Source: Clostridia bacterium UC5.1-1E11
GTDB lineage: Bacteria; Bacillota; Clostridia; Oscillospirales; Acutalibacteraceae
NCBI GenBank assembly: GCA_001305115.1
Contig: BCAA01000007.1
Coordinates: 62,001-126,000 of the forward strand
DNA: 64,000 nucleotides
Direction of reading: 5' to 3'
A program made the position numbers and the translations under genes. The notes beneath the pieces were generated by a model, which saw only the letters and a list, made by a program, of their open reading frames with translations, was not told where the DNA came from and made no database searches. Positions within the stretch are counted from its first letter, which is position 1, and the number at the start of each line of letters is the position of its first letter. Below, in pieces: positions 8,025 to 17,266 of the stretch.

Positions 8025-8809
8025 TTTTCATCGGACACGAGCGCTGCGCACTGCTTGAGTTCCAGCGGCAGGCCGTCCGGGTCCATAAAAAAGGTATAAA
8101 AATCCCCTGTGTATTCGTCTACGCGGATGGGTTCCACCTCAACCCCACGCTCTTGCAGCTCTGCAACCGCACGGTGAATATTGGCCACCTGGAATGCCAA
8201 ATGCCGCAACCCACAGGCCTCCGGATGCGTCAAACGCTCCGGGCTGTTTGGGAATGAGAATATCTCAAGCTCACAATCCCCCAGCTTTAGGTCCAGTTTA
8301 TAGGAATCCCGGTCTTCACGGTAATTTTCCCGGACAATTTCCAATCCTAAAGTGTCCACGTAAAACGCCTTTGACCTTGCATAATCCGAAACAATAATCG
8401 CCACATGATGCACTGCATGAAGCAACGAGCCTTCTTCCATCAAACGGCGGACAACCTCCTCATCCGCCGGACAAAAGGGTTCCTGCAACAAATCTGCTGG
8501 ACGAATCCACTTCATGGCGTGATGCACGTGATTTTCCGGTTCTCCCTCGATGATCTCTGCATTATAAAAAACAAAGGAAAACGGCTCTGTCCCATAGGTA
8601 TAGGTTTTCTCTGCGTAAACGTCCAGCAGACGGACGGCAATCCCAAGCTCTTCTTTACACTCCCGGATCGCACACTGCTCCATGGTTTCCCCTGCTTCCC
8701 GTTTCCCGCCAGGGAATTCCCAAAGAAGGGAACAATTCCCTCCTTCCTTTCGCTGGCAAATCAGGATCTTACCATCCCTGCGCAAAATAGCGGCTGCTAC
8801 CTCCGTCAT
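8021..8809 (-). CDS. Nudix hydrolase (MutT-type) fused to a VOC/glyoxalase domain
   Basis: 262 residues from ATG at 8809 (AAGGAGG 7 bases upstream). Residues 1-125: Nudix domain with box GGKREAGETMEQCAIRECKE followed by ELGI, of the 8-oxo-dGTP/CTP pyrophosphohydrolase type (MTEVAAAIL start, WEFPGGK). Residues about 133-262: VOC metal-binding fold of the YaeR/GloA2-like class (LLHAVHHVAIIVSDYARSKA, FYVDTLGLE, FMDPDGLPLELKQ) with the expected His/Glu metal ligands. Both are normally separate proteins that detoxify damaged nucleotides or oxoaldehydes. The junction reads RRLMEEGSLLHAV; an internal ATG at 8440 overlaps a TGA in another frame, so a single missing base could have fused two coupled genes. 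Overlaps prfC by four bases. Confidence 0.85.
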   Translation of the reverse strand: MTEVAAAILRRDGKILICQRKEGGNCSLLWEFPGGKREAGETMEQCAIRECKEELGIAVRLLDVYAEKTYTYGTEPFSFVFYNAEIIEGEPENHVHHAMKWIRPADLLQEPFCPADEEVVRRLMEEGSLLHAVHHVAIIVSDYARSKAFYVDTLGLEIVRENYREDRDSYKLDLKLGDCELEIFSFPNSPERLTHPEACGLRHLAFQVANIHRAVAELQERGVEVEPIRVDEYTGDFYTFFMDPDGLPLELKQCAALVSDEN

Positions 8810-9171
8810 GCATGCGCCTCCTTCCAGGCCTCCCATTCGGCTGGACGGAATCCCACCAAAACGAAATCATCCCCCACCAAAATAGGGCGCTTCACCAACA
8901 TCCCGTTTGTCGCCAGCAGGTCAAACTGCTCTTCCGGCGGCATATCTGGCAACTGATCCTTCAACTGCATCGACTTATACAACAAACCACTGGTGTTGAA
9001 AAAGCGCTTTAATGGCAAACCACTGCGCGTTTGCCATTCCTTCAGTTCCTCGGCTGTAGGATTTTGCTCAACAATATGGCGGTCTATATAAGGCACACCA
9101 TTTTCTTCCAACCACTTCTTCGCCTTCTGGCAGGTGGTGCACTTCGGATATTCTACAAATAAATATGCCAT
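8806..9171 (-). CDS. ArsC/Spx-family thioredoxin-fold protein
   Basis: 121 residues. Start at 9171 (GGGAGTG upstream) gives MAYLFVEYPKCTTCQKAKKW, the ArsC/Spx N terminus with a CxxC redox pair (C-T-T-C). The middle has PLKRFFNTSG and the end has KRPILVGDDFVLVGFRPAEW, where K-R-P-I is the family motif around the conserved Arg. This matches the Clostridia ArsC-like proteins related to YffB and Spx; true arsenate reduction cannot be assumed. It lacks any RNA polymerase-binding evidence. Its stop overlaps the start of the Nudix-glyoxalase gene by four bases. Possibly a stress-related thiol reductase or regulator. Confidence 0.85.
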   Translation of the reverse strand: MAYLFVEYPKCTTCQKAKKWLEENGVPYIDRHIVEQNPTAEELKEWQTRSGLPLKRFFNTSGLLYKSMQLKDQLPDMPPEEQFDLLATNGMLVKRPILVGDDFVLVGFRPAEWEAWKEAHA

Positions 9172-9176
9172 GTTGT

Positions 9177-9512
9177 TCACTCCCATGTTTTCCAAATCTC
9201 AGGGCAATAGCCCACCGTTGCTTGTCTTCCATTGCGGACGATCGGTGTCCGAAAAAGCGCTGGGGTCTCCAATAATTTTTCTACTTTTGCATCCTCGCTG
9301 GCAAGATACCGAACGAGGAGCGCCCCTTCCGCCCCTTGATCCACCAACTGTTCCAAACCGCCCACTGCTGCTCGGATACTGGACAGTTCCCCCTTACTCA
9401 TCCCAAAGCGCGGCAGATCCACCAGTTGATACTTGATCTTTCGTTCTTTAAAATACCGTTCCGCTTTTTTCGTATCAAAACACTTCTTCTTTCCAAAAAT
9501 CTGTATGTTCAC
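9177..9512 (-). CDS. ArsC-family protein with a single N-terminal cysteine
   Basis: 111 residues from a GTG at 9512 with GGGGGG 5 bases before it; the ATG overlapping it is out of frame. The product starts NIQIFGKKKCFDTKKAERYF, the form found in ArsC-like proteins that keep one cysteine (C-F-D-T) instead of CxxC. The end TPIVRNGRQATVGYCPEIWK matches the ArsC C-terminal motif. It is the first gene of the operon, 5 bases upstream of the second ArsC-like gene, to which it is only distantly similar. Function untested; likely a small thioredoxin-fold reductase. Confidence 0.8.
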   Translation of the reverse strand: MNIQIFGKKKCFDTKKAERYFKERKIKYQLVDLPRFGMSKGELSSIRAAVGGLEQLVDQGAEGALLVRYLASEDAKVEKLLETPALFRTPIVRNGRQATVGYCPEIWKTWE

Positions 9513-9563
9513 ATGATCCCCCCGCTTTAATCCGCGATTTAGATACAATTACCAAACGGGTAT

Positions 9564-9593
9564 AGTTTACCCCGATCTGGAGAATAAAGTCAA
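9564..9593 (-). promoter_or_regulatory. Probable SigA promoter of the ArsC-like/Nudix/prfC operon
   Basis: On the minus strand TTGACT (9588-9593) and TAAACT (9564-9569) are 18 bases apart and lie about 50 bases before the GTG start at 9512. The -10 box is imperfect. The remaining spacer to 9856 holds no gene I can support. Confidence 0.4.
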
Positions 9594-9856
9594 TACAGCG
9601 GCCGCAGGAAAAGCCAACTTGTTGCAAAAAATTCCCATATATGCTGCACAGGCCCTTAAAAAGGCTCTTTTACAGCGTTTTCCCGGGTTCCAACTTCCCT
9701 ATTCAACCGATGCCCATACGGTTTTGACCGTTCGCACATGGATTCCACCGAACCCTTGTGTATTTTTTGCGCAACAATAGCCAAAATAAGCAATGCCGGG
9801 GAAATGAAAAAAGCCGCCGATGGCAGCCACGGAATCCGGCGGAAAGGAGCCTCGCT

Positions 9857-10090
9857 ATGATGAACGATTCGAAAAACAAGCAGGTGGAACCAATGAATTT
9901 AGAGGATGACTTTTTCGATCTGGATACAGTCGCCTGTGCTACCGAATGTACCGGCCTGATCCCGACACCGCCGGCCTCGGACGAGGAGCTGAATCCTATA
10001 CAGAAATCTACGCCATTCCTCAGCCGGAAAACCGGCATCCCGATGGATTGCAACAGAAAGAAGGCAATAGCCGCACGCACTGATGCATAA
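9857..10090 (+). CDS. Small acidic protein, Clostridia type, probably frameshifted near its end
   Basis: 77 codons as written, start ATG 9857 with AAAGGAG 9 bases upstream. The N-terminal half (FFDLDTVACATECTGLIPTP) is acidic and Cys-containing and resembles small unnamed proteins of Clostridia. After SDEE the written frame continues with an unrelated basic sequence; adding one G near 9990 gives ESYTEIYAIPQPENRHPDGL and a stop at 10083, which suits the acidic first half better. A hairpin (CCGCCGAT / ATCCGGCGG, about 9815-9842) lies just before the ribosome site. It is alone between two minus-strand operons and has its own terminator. No function known to me. Confidence 0.5.
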   Translation: MMNDSKNKQVEPMNLEDDFFDLDTVACATECTGLIPTPPASDEELNPIQKSTPFLSRKTGIPMDCNRKKAIAARTDA

Positions 10091-10132
10091 GCCAAGGTCC
10101 TCCAAAACAGGTTCTTATTTTCTCATCCGAAA

Positions 10133-10190
10133 CGGGCACGCCGGTATACAGAAGCAGTTGCTTCCATGCATACCGGCGTACCCGCTTTTT
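10133..10190 (+). terminator. Terminator of the small acidic protein gene
   Basis: CGGGCACGCCGGTAT (10133-10147) pairs with ATACCGGCGTACCCG (10170-10184) with one mismatch; the loop holds an inner GAAGCA/TGCTTC hairpin. CTTTTTATTT follows on the plus strand. The stop of the minus-strand flippase lies inside the T run, so it may also act for that operon. Confidence 0.8.
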
Positions 10191-11573
10191 ATTTGCGTAC
10201 CCATATCTTTTGCAGGCTCATCAACAACTCCTTCGCATTGAGCAATATCATCAAAACAGTCAGTCCAATCTCTATAAAAATCCAATTGGGAAATTCAAAG
10301 ATCATCACCAGGCTCTGAATCAGCAAAAGGACGGTATTCACCGCCAGGCGCAGGCCGCTGTAGTGCATGCGGACAAAACGCCGGGTATCCACCGCACGAA
10401 AGAGAAACACCACAAAATAACTGATAAAAGTCGCAAACGCTGCGCCATTGACACCAAACCGTGGGATAAAGAGGAAATTCAAAACGATATTGGTCAACGC
10501 CCCCACTGTCGTCGTCGCCAGGGAAAGCATGCTCTTTTTTTCCACCATATAGATGCTTCCGAGGAAGTTGACAATACAGGTGAATACGGTCGCCATGACC
10601 AAAAACGGGATATACTGCCACGAAGCGTAGAAAGCTTCCGAGACCAAGAGCTTTGTAATCACCTTGCTGAACAGGATAATTCCCGAACCAGTAATAAATA
10701 GCAGGGAACAATAAGAACGAAAAACCCTTGTAAAAAACGTCCGCGCCCCTCTTGCTCTGTCACAGCAGACATCTGCCAAGCATCCATAAAAATCCCGGAA
10801 ACAAGCACCACGATTGAGGGGACCTTATAGGCCACCGCATACAGTCCATTGGCGTTATTTCCCAGCAGATAGGAGACAATATAGCGGTCGGAGACATTTG
10901 TAATCCACCAGAGCACATTGTTTGGAATCAACGGCACGGCATATTTCAACATGGCCTTCGAAACGGAACGGCGCAAGCCGTGAATCCGTACAAAATGCCA
11001 GAGTTCCGCATTAAATCCTAAAAACAGCACCGACAGTGTATCCGAGCATACAATGGCCAATACATAGCCAAAGACTCCCCAATTCAAAACGACTAAAAAT
11101 AAGACGTTAAACAAAATCGTCGTTATGGTACTGACGATGCCGTCCACCGCATAGAGCCGCACCTGGCCCCGTGCGCGCACAAATTGGGAGCAAAGGGACC
11201 GCAAGCTGGACATCAACACAAACGCATAGATTAAAGCCGTGTATCCCGATAGGAAGTCCAAGAGATCCAGTAGAGGATACAACAGGAGCATGATACAGAA
11301 ACCGGTCAGGATTGTAGCCAAACCTGTGGTGAATACGTCGCTCTTTCGGACGTGCCGCTCCAAGCCAAACCGGATCACCGCGTTGACAATCCCCAGGGAT
11401 GCCAACGGAAGCAATAGATTTCCCGTCTGGACAATCAGATCTGTAATGCCATATTCCGCGTCCGAGAGGACGCGCGTATAAAGCGGCATCAATAGAAAAA
11501 CCAGCACCTTCGAGCTGAAGGTGCCGATTGCAAAGATCACGGTATTGGAGATCAATTTTTTATATTTATCCAA
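10189..11573 (-). CDS. Wzx-type polysaccharide flippase (frameshifted)
   Basis: About 461 residues once one base is restored, a normal length for the MOP/MATE-superfamily oligosaccharide exporters (RfbX/Wzx) that move lipid-linked sugar units across the membrane. Seen: 12 or more hydrophobic segments, N-terminal NTVIFAIGTFSSKVLVFLLM, and MPLYTRVLSDAEYGITDL typical of the family. The first frame fails after EQEGRGRF; adding one T to the T6 run (plus strand A6, 10732-10737) continues as FTRVFRSYCSLLF into the second frame. Start is a TTG at 11573 with GGAGGAC upstream. Last gene of the three-gene polysaccharide operon. Confidence 0.85.
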
Positions 11574-11631
11574 TGTGCGTCCTCCAAAATTCCGGATTCC
11601 GTATCCTTGACTGTATATGCTGTTTTTTGAA

Positions 11632-12865
11632 TCAGAGCTTCTCCAACTCTGTCACAAAACGAGTATGGTTGGCCTTATCATAAAACGAATTTCGCCACAG
11701 CTGGCGCGCATTGCTGCGCAAAGCGGTCTTTTTAGCCGCAGTTGCATCCGCATAGGCCGCAATCGCCGCCGCAATTTCTGCCGCAGTCGGATTGGCCCCC
11801 AGAAGGAAACCAGTTCCCTCATGGATCATCTCTGGAATTCCTCCGACATCCGTTCCAACAGCAGGCACGCCAAACGAAAAGGCCTCCATAATGGATACCG
11901 GGGTCCCTCCTTCTGTCTCCGATGCCGTAAGAAATAGGTCGATATGTGTGGATTTGTAATAATCCACAATCGTTTCATTGGGCACCGATCCCAAAAATGC
12001 ATAGGAAACTTCTGGATTCCCCCCCCAGCTTTTCTTCTGCGAGCTGATGAATATACTCTTCCTGAGGGCCTCCGCCCGCATGTACCCACCGGAGTTTCCG
12101 TCCGTGAAGCAGGGAAAGCGCTTCCACCAGCAGGTCCAGGCGCTTGATTGGAATCACATTGGAACAGGAGAACAGGCTGATGGTATCCCCTTTTGCCGGT
12201 GGGTTCAAGCCGTTGTCCGGAACACCAAGATAGGCCATCTTGTAATGATCATTCTTTTGGGTCGCAAAATGCTTTAGATAATATGCCCGCGCTTGGCGGG
12301 AAACAAAAAACACTGCGTCCAGATGCCGGTCCATGAAATATTTATACGGCTGAACGCCCGCCGGAGAACGCTCATTATAGAGATCATAGCCGTGTGTACG
12401 GGTGATGATGCGCATCCTCGGGTGGCGCTGCTTCTCCAAAGCCAAAGCCAAAGCACCGTAATTATACCAGTAGGAATAATAAATGGTATGTTCGATCTGG
12501 TCGAAAAAGCCCTCGCTCCGCAGATATTTTTGAAACAGGTGGGCGGAAAGACGAAAATTGCGCACCTCAGCTTCTCTAGCACGCAATGAGCCCTTCGCAT
12601 GCTCTTTTCCAAACACACTGCGATAATAATTTCGATCCAACAGGCAACCAAATAGATTGCGGAGCTTTTCCCCTGTTGTGGCATTCCTATGGTAATGGTA
12701 CAGCTTTACCCCCGCAGGAAGCGAATACTCTGGTTCCTGCACAGGGCTTTTACAGATAATTGTCACCTCAAAATGCTGGCATGTCACCGCAAGTTCCGGC
12801 TGTATAAAGGGCAATTCCCCCCTAGTATACGGGTAATGGTCGGTGATTAAAATGAGTCGTTTCAT
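11632..12865 (-). CDS. GT4-type glycosyltransferase (frameshifted)
   Basis: About 410 residues after removing one base. The N-terminal half has MKRLILITDHYPYTRGE and THGYDLY, typical of GT-B transferases with an acceptor-binding Rossmann domain. The C-terminal half has DLFLTASETEGGTPVSIMEA and GVPAVGTDVGGIPEMI, the E-x7-E signature that binds the nucleotide-sugar. The two halves are out of frame at a run of eight C (plus 12019-12026); seven would give LGGNPEVSYAFLG, continuous with the family. Start at 12865 with AGGAGCG upstream, overlapping nothing but following wzy by 14 bases. Probably adds one sugar of the surface glycan. Confidence 0.85.
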
Positions 12866-12879
12866 AGCGACGCTCCTGT

Positions 12880-14454
12880 TTATACACATTCGGGCAAACC
12901 TTCAGGCTCACGAATCTTTTTCTCAAAGAGCGGAGCCTGCACCAGCCAGTATACCAAGGCAATGCTGTAAGCAAACGGCGGGTAAGAGGAAGCCAACAAC
13001 GACGTTACCAAGTAGCCGGGCATCAGCAAAACCGGGAAGATCGCATATGGGTCCCCTTTCCTGCGGCGCAAATAGTACAGCAGTGCCCGGAACCCGGACG
13101 CCACATTGATTGCAAAATAGAACAGAGCCGTAAAAATTCCGCTGTCATATAAAATTTGGATTATGCAGTTGTGTGCGGTGGCTGCAACGCCGTAATCGTG
13201 TACATAGATCTTACCGCGCTCATGGCCGAGAGGTTCTACACGATCCGCAAATGCTTTCCAGATCAACGTACGGTGTGTAGTCACCTGGTCTGCGGTCTTT
13301 CCCTCCGTGTCCAAACGATCCATCGCCGCATTGATCGCGTCATCCAGCTTTGTCCCCTGCAGGCGGGGATCCAGATACGCATACTCCTCTGGCAACAAGT
13401 CATTGACCGCCGCATAGTAATACACCGCATACGTACCGCCCTTGACCAACCAAAACGTACCAGGAACACAGATTACCACTGCCAAAAGCATGGGTAGGAT
13501 CTGTTTTATCGCGCGCAGAGCAATGGCTTTGATCCCTTCGCCCCAGTGTGCCACGATATAATTCAAAACAAACCAAAGCGCAAAAGAAATGGCCGCTGCC
13601 AAAAGCGCAGTCCGCGAACGGCTGAATACAATCAATGCAACAGAAGTCCCAAGCCCCAACAGGGATGGGAGCAACCCCTTATGAGCGCGGCAGGCGAAAG
13701 CGGCATACCGGAACAGAGAACCAGGATGGCGCCACTCCGGGCGCACCGGAGAAGCTGTGCGGGGCTTTTGCTCCCACTTACGCCAAGCAAGCGTATAGTT
13801 CATCATAAAGAGCGGAATGGTACAGGTGAGGTACTGTCCCAATGAGTTCGCATTCGTGAATAAAGCGCGATACTGGCCGCCCGTGATCGGGCTGAATAAG
13901 ACACTCAACACAAAAAAGACCAGATTGAAGCTCACCAACCCTTTGGTCACCAGACGGAACAAGGTGCCGTAGTCCCCACGGTTGTTCCAGATAAAATAAA
14001 CGCACGGAAACACCAATGTAAAAATAATGGAAATTGCTGCCCAGTCGAGAGACGTATAGATTGCGGATACAATAAAAAAGATACACATGCCCGCCCAAAG
14101 CAACGTCATCATGGCATTGCACCGTTTCCGCTGCAAGGGCCCTTGAATCGAGCAAATCGCTACAACGGCCATCAGTACGCAACCAAGCAAGTCAAAGAAA
14201 ACATATTTAATGACCGAAGGCAGCGGAAGATGCTGCAAAATCAAGCTTGTGATATTGGTATGCTCCAAGTAGATGATGACCATGATCCCGAAAAACGACG
14301 CACTGATCAAAAAATTCTTCAGGCGTTCGCTCATAACCCGCGCCAAGCCAACAAAAGGCTTGAGCACGACCAAGAAAATGGTCTGCATCAAATCGGCAAG
14401 CAGATCCGCGATCCGTTCCAGCAGATTGCCAGATTTCTCCGTATATCCGTTCAT
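12880..14454 (-). CDS. O-antigen ligase/polymerase family membrane protein
   Basis: 524 residues with about 11 hydrophobic segments. The signature SPITGGQYRALFTNANSLGQ, where N-x-x-G follows a short loop, and the large extracytoplasmic loop of about 130 residues near the end (PEEYAYLDPRLQGTKLDD to HNCIIQ) are the hallmarks of the Wzy_C superfamily, which polymerises or ligates glycan chains outside the membrane. The conserved R-x7-A-H-N-like part (ATAHNCIIQILYDSG) is present. ATG at 14454 follows TTGGAGGATACGG. First gene of the operon with GT4 and Wzx, under the promoter at 14545-14574. The final acceptor (capsule, teichoic-like polymer or glycoprotein) cannot be told. Confidence 0.85.
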   Translation of the reverse strand: MNGYTEKSGNLLERIADLLADLMQTIFLVVLKPFVGLARVMSERLKNFLISASFFGIMVIIYLEHTNITSLILQHLPLPSVIKYVFFDLLGCVLMAVVAICSIQGPLQRKRCNAMMTLLWAGMCIFFIVSAIYTSLDWAAISIIFTLVFPCVYFIWNNRGDYGTLFRLVTKGLVSFNLVFFVLSVLFSPITGGQYRALFTNANSLGQYLTCTIPLFMMNYTLAWRKWEQKPRTASPVRPEWRHPGSLFRYAAFACRAHKGLLPSLLGLGTSVALIVFSRSRTALLAAAISFALWFVLNYIVAHWGEGIKAIALRAIKQILPMLLAVVICVPGTFWLVKGGTYAVYYYAAVNDLLPEEYAYLDPRLQGTKLDDAINAAMDRLDTEGKTADQVTTHRTLIWKAFADRVEPLGHERGKIYVHDYGVAATAHNCIIQILYDSGIFTALFYFAINVASGFRALLYYLRRRKGDPYAIFPVLLMPGYLVTSLLASSYPPFAYSIALVYWLVQAPLFEKKIREPEGLPECV

Positions 14455-14544
14455 TCCGTATCCTCCAAACCGAAATTGTCAATTCCCCGTATTTTCCACA
14501 ACATTCAACCGATTCATTCCAATTGTTAAGGAAATATAAAGAAT

Positions 14545-14574
14545 ATTATATACCATCCATTTCTTTTCTGTCAA
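14545..14574 (-). promoter_or_regulatory. SigA promoter of the polysaccharide operon
   Basis: On the minus strand a perfect TTGACA (14569-14574), an 18-base spacer and a perfect TATAAT (14545-14550), 90 bases before the wzy start. The spacer 14575-14687 contains only a weak AAAGG/CCTTTTTT hairpin that could end the rqcH transcript. Confidence 0.75.
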
Positions 14575-14687
14575 CGCGACAGGGGCGCATCCCCCGGAAA
14601 CTCCAAAAAAGGCTTTTCTCCCTTTCCCCATTGGGCGATACCCCCTTTTGATCATTCTTTTTTCGCGTTTTCGCCAAACAGGGAGCC

Positions 14688-16433
14688 TTACGCCTCTTCA
14701 AAGGCCGCAGGCGTTACGTACACCGTATTGTATTTGATGTAAATCACCATTCCCGGTTTCGCGCCGGAAGGTTTATTCACATTGCGCACTTGGGTATAAT
14801 CGACGGGAACCTGGGAAGATTCACGCGCCCGGCTGTGCGCCGCAGCCAGCATTGCCGCTTCACGGATAGCCGTCTCCGTCGGTTCCCGCCCGTCTGTCAC
14901 CAGAATGGTATGGGAGCCGGGGATATTTTTCGTGTGAAACCAAATATCATTGTTGTTCGCCTGCTTAAGCGTCAGGCGGTCGTTCTGCCGGTTATTCCGT
15001 CCCACCAGGATGCGGAAACCATCGCTGGAGGTAAATTCCAACGGAGCGGCGGCGGCGACAGGCTTCTGTTTTCCCCTCTGTGCGCGGATATATCCCTGTT
15101 CCACAAGTTCCTGCCGGATCTCCGAGAGATCCCGCTCGACCTTTGCACGGCTCAATTCCTCAAATACCGTATCCAAATATTCCAGTTCCTGTTGGGCCTG
15201 GTGGATTTGCTCGGTGAGTTTTTCTTCCGCTGTCCGCGCCTTTCGATAATCCTTATAATACTTCTGTGCATTCTGCGAAGGCGTCTTTGCAGGATCTAAT
15301 TTGATTTTGACCAGCGGCGCATCCGCCTCATAAAAATTTTGCAGGGATACCGAAGTACTCCCCTTTTCAATTTGATAGAGGTTGGCGCTGATTAAATCAC
15401 CACAAATACGCAATTGGTCGCGCTCTGCACATTTTTCCAATTCGGCACGCTGAATATTGATCTTTCGGCTCAGACGGTCTGACGCGTTGGAAAGTACTCG
15501 AAGCAGATCCTGCGAACGGGCACGCATCCGCTCGATGCGGTCTCGCCCCTCATAAAAAGCGTCCAAAAGGTCCGAAAAAGTCTCTTGCCGCGTGACTATA
15601 GCCGCTGTTCCATATTGTGTGATATTCATAAAGGAGAAATCCATCGGCTTTTTCGCCACACTGACCGCCATGTGGGGCGCTCCCTCTATCCCGCGTACTG
15701 TCTGAATCAACCGGTCTAGAAAGAAACGCAGACGTCCCCAGTGTTCCTCTGTCATCTCCTGCGTATACAGGTCTGTTCCACGGCCGGTCAAATGCTGTAT
15801 TTCCCGGCAGACAACCGGTGAGACCCCCTGTACATTGGCGAGCAGTGCTTTAGCGAGCTCTGTGTCTGCAGGCAATGCGCGCAAGCGTGCCAATAGCGCT
15901 TCCGAATCCGTTTCAAGCATACAGAGCTTCTTTTGCGGTGGTGGCAACTGATAACTTAAACCAGGCAGAACCAGGCGTTCAGAGGACATCTCAGCGTCCA
16001 CACGCTTGAGCGCATCCACGATTTTCCCATTTTCATCCACTAGAATCAGGTTGCTGTAGCGGCCCATAATTTCCACCGCCAGAGTCAAACGCACCTCATC
16101 GCCAAGCTCATTGATCGCATCAAAATCCAAAAGCAATAGGCGTTCCAATCCTGGTTGCCGCACCGCGGCAAGCTTGGCGCCGGACAACCTCTTTCGCAAC
16201 AACATGCACAACATGGGCGGGACTTTTGGGTTTTCCGGTACGAACCGGGTAAAATGAATGCGCGCGCTGTTCGCACGTGCAGACAATAAGAGTTTATAAT
16301 GATCGGTCCGTGTGCGCAGCGTAAAGACCATCTCTTCCCGATTGGGCTGTGCGATTTTCTCAACGCGGGCTCCCAAAGCCAATCCTTCTATTTCTTTTTT
16401 GATATGTCTCAAAAATGCTCCATCCAGAGCCAT
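14688..16433 (-). CDS. rqcH: NFACT family ribosome quality control protein RqcH
   Basis: 581 residues from ATG at 16433 (AAAGGACGG upstream). RqcH binds stalled 50S subunits and recruits tRNA-Ala to add C-terminal alanine tails; it was earlier annotated as fibronectin-binding protein A. Seen: NFACT-N region (MALDGAFLRHIKKEI, ARIHFTRFVPENPKVPPMLC), the D-A-L-K-R-V-D loop, a long coiled-coil middle (about residues 280-450), and the NFACT-R domain (NNRQNDRLTLKQ, NNDIWFHTKNIPGSH). It ends with a conserved KPGMVIYIKYNTVYVTP. It is last in a run with trmK and nif3-like genes. Frame intact. Confidence 0.9.
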   Translation of the reverse strand: MALDGAFLRHIKKEIEGLALGARVEKIAQPNREEMVFTLRTRTDHYKLLLSARANSARIHFTRFVPENPKVPPMLCMLLRKRLSGAKLAAVRQPGLERLLLLDFDAINELGDEVRLTLAVEIMGRYSNLILVDENGKIVDALKRVDAEMSSERLVLPGLSYQLPPPQKKLCMLETDSEALLARLRALPADTELAKALLANVQGVSPVVCREIQHLTGRGTDLYTQEMTEEHWGRLRFFLDRLIQTVRGIEGAPHMAVSVAKKPMDFSFMNITQYGTAAIVTRQETFSDLLDAFYEGRDRIERMRARSQDLLRVLSNASDRLSRKINIQRAELEKCAERDQLRICGDLISANLYQIEKGSTSVSLQNFYEADAPLVKIKLDPAKTPSQNAQKYYKDYRKARTAEEKLTEQIHQAQQELEYLDTVFEELSRAKVERDLSEIRQELVEQGYIRAQRGKQKPVAAAAPLEFTSSDGFRILVGRNNRQNDRLTLKQANNNDIWFHTKNIPGSHTILVTDGREPTETAIREAAMLAAAHSRARESSQVPVDYTQVRNVNKPSGAKPGMVIYIKYNTVYVTPAAFEEA

Positions 16434-16481
16434 TGGTATCCGTCCTTTCCACCGAGGCATCTTCATGCCCCAGCCAGAGGT

Positions 16482-17252
16482 TTAGAGGAATTTTGCAGGG
16501 CTGTGTGCTTGTACGGATTTGGCCATCTTTACCTCCGGAAAACGGGCCTGGAATCGTTCCATCAGCGGAACGATCACCACATCTTCCGTATAGAAATGGC
16601 CTGCATCTACCAACGTAATCCCCATATCCTCCGCATCGAGAAGTTGGTTGTGTTTGGTATCCGCAGTCACCATCGCCTGCGCTCCCTGTTGTGCGGCGTC
16701 CATGGTAAGATCTGCGCCGGCGCCCCCACACAGGCCCACCGTTGTAATGGTCTTTCCACCATCCGCATATTTCAAGCCATCACATCCCAATACCTCTTTG
16801 ACAAATGCGGCAAACTCCTTTGGGGTATACGGATGATCGGTTTCGCCGATCAGCCCCTCCGGCAAACCGCTGTGTTCATATTCTTTAAGCATACGCACCT
16901 GTTTCAGCTGCAACCGTTCAGCCAGGCATGTATTTACTCCGCCCTGCGCCATATCCAGATTGGTGTGGGCACAGATCGCGGCGACCCCATATTGCGCCAA
17001 CAGATAGGGCGCGGAACCCGGCAAAAGGCTCTTCAATGGATGAAAAATGACCGGATGATGGCTGACGACCAACTGCGCGCCCATCTCTGCCGCCTCACGC
17101 ACCACCTGCGGCGTAATATCCAGTGCAAACAGGGCCGAATGGACCTCTGTGCCGCGGTCTCCCACGAGCAGGCCCGGATTGTCAAACCCCATCGCGGTAT
17201 GAAATGGGGCAAATGCGTCAATCAAATCATAAAACTCTCCAACCGTTGCCAT
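16482..17252 (-). CDS. Nif3-like dinuclear metal centre protein (YqfO family)
   Basis: 256 residues. Start at 17252 (GAGGGATTG upstream) gives MATVGEFYDLIDAFAP. Metal-binding motifs are in place: VVSHHPVIFHPLKSL with the double His, HTNLDMAQGG, and near the C terminus VDAGHFYTEDVVI. The protein is the short form, without the inserted PII-like domain of Bacillus YqfO. Family members form toroid hexamers; some act as GTP cyclohydrolase-like or DNA/RNA-associated enzymes, and the real role is open. It lies 14 bases downstream of trmK, a pairing conserved across Firmicutes. Confidence 0.9.
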   Translation of the reverse strand: MATVGEFYDLIDAFAPFHTAMGFDNPGLLVGDRGTEVHSALFALDITPQVVREAAEMGAQLVVSHHPVIFHPLKSLLPGSAPYLLAQYGVAAICAHTNLDMAQGGVNTCLAERLQLKQVRMLKEYEHSGLPEGLIGETDHPYTPKEFAAFVKEVLGCDGLKYADGGKTITTVGLCGGAGADLTMDAAQQGAQAMVTADTKHNQLLDAEDMGITLVDAGHFYTEDVVIVPLMERFQARFPEVKMAKSVQAHSPAKFL

Positions 17253-17266
17253 AACCAATCCCTCTT

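Noticed and set aside
14580-14687. Strong terminator after rqcH
   Set aside because: Only a 5-bp AAAGG/CCTTT stem is present; too weak to annotate.
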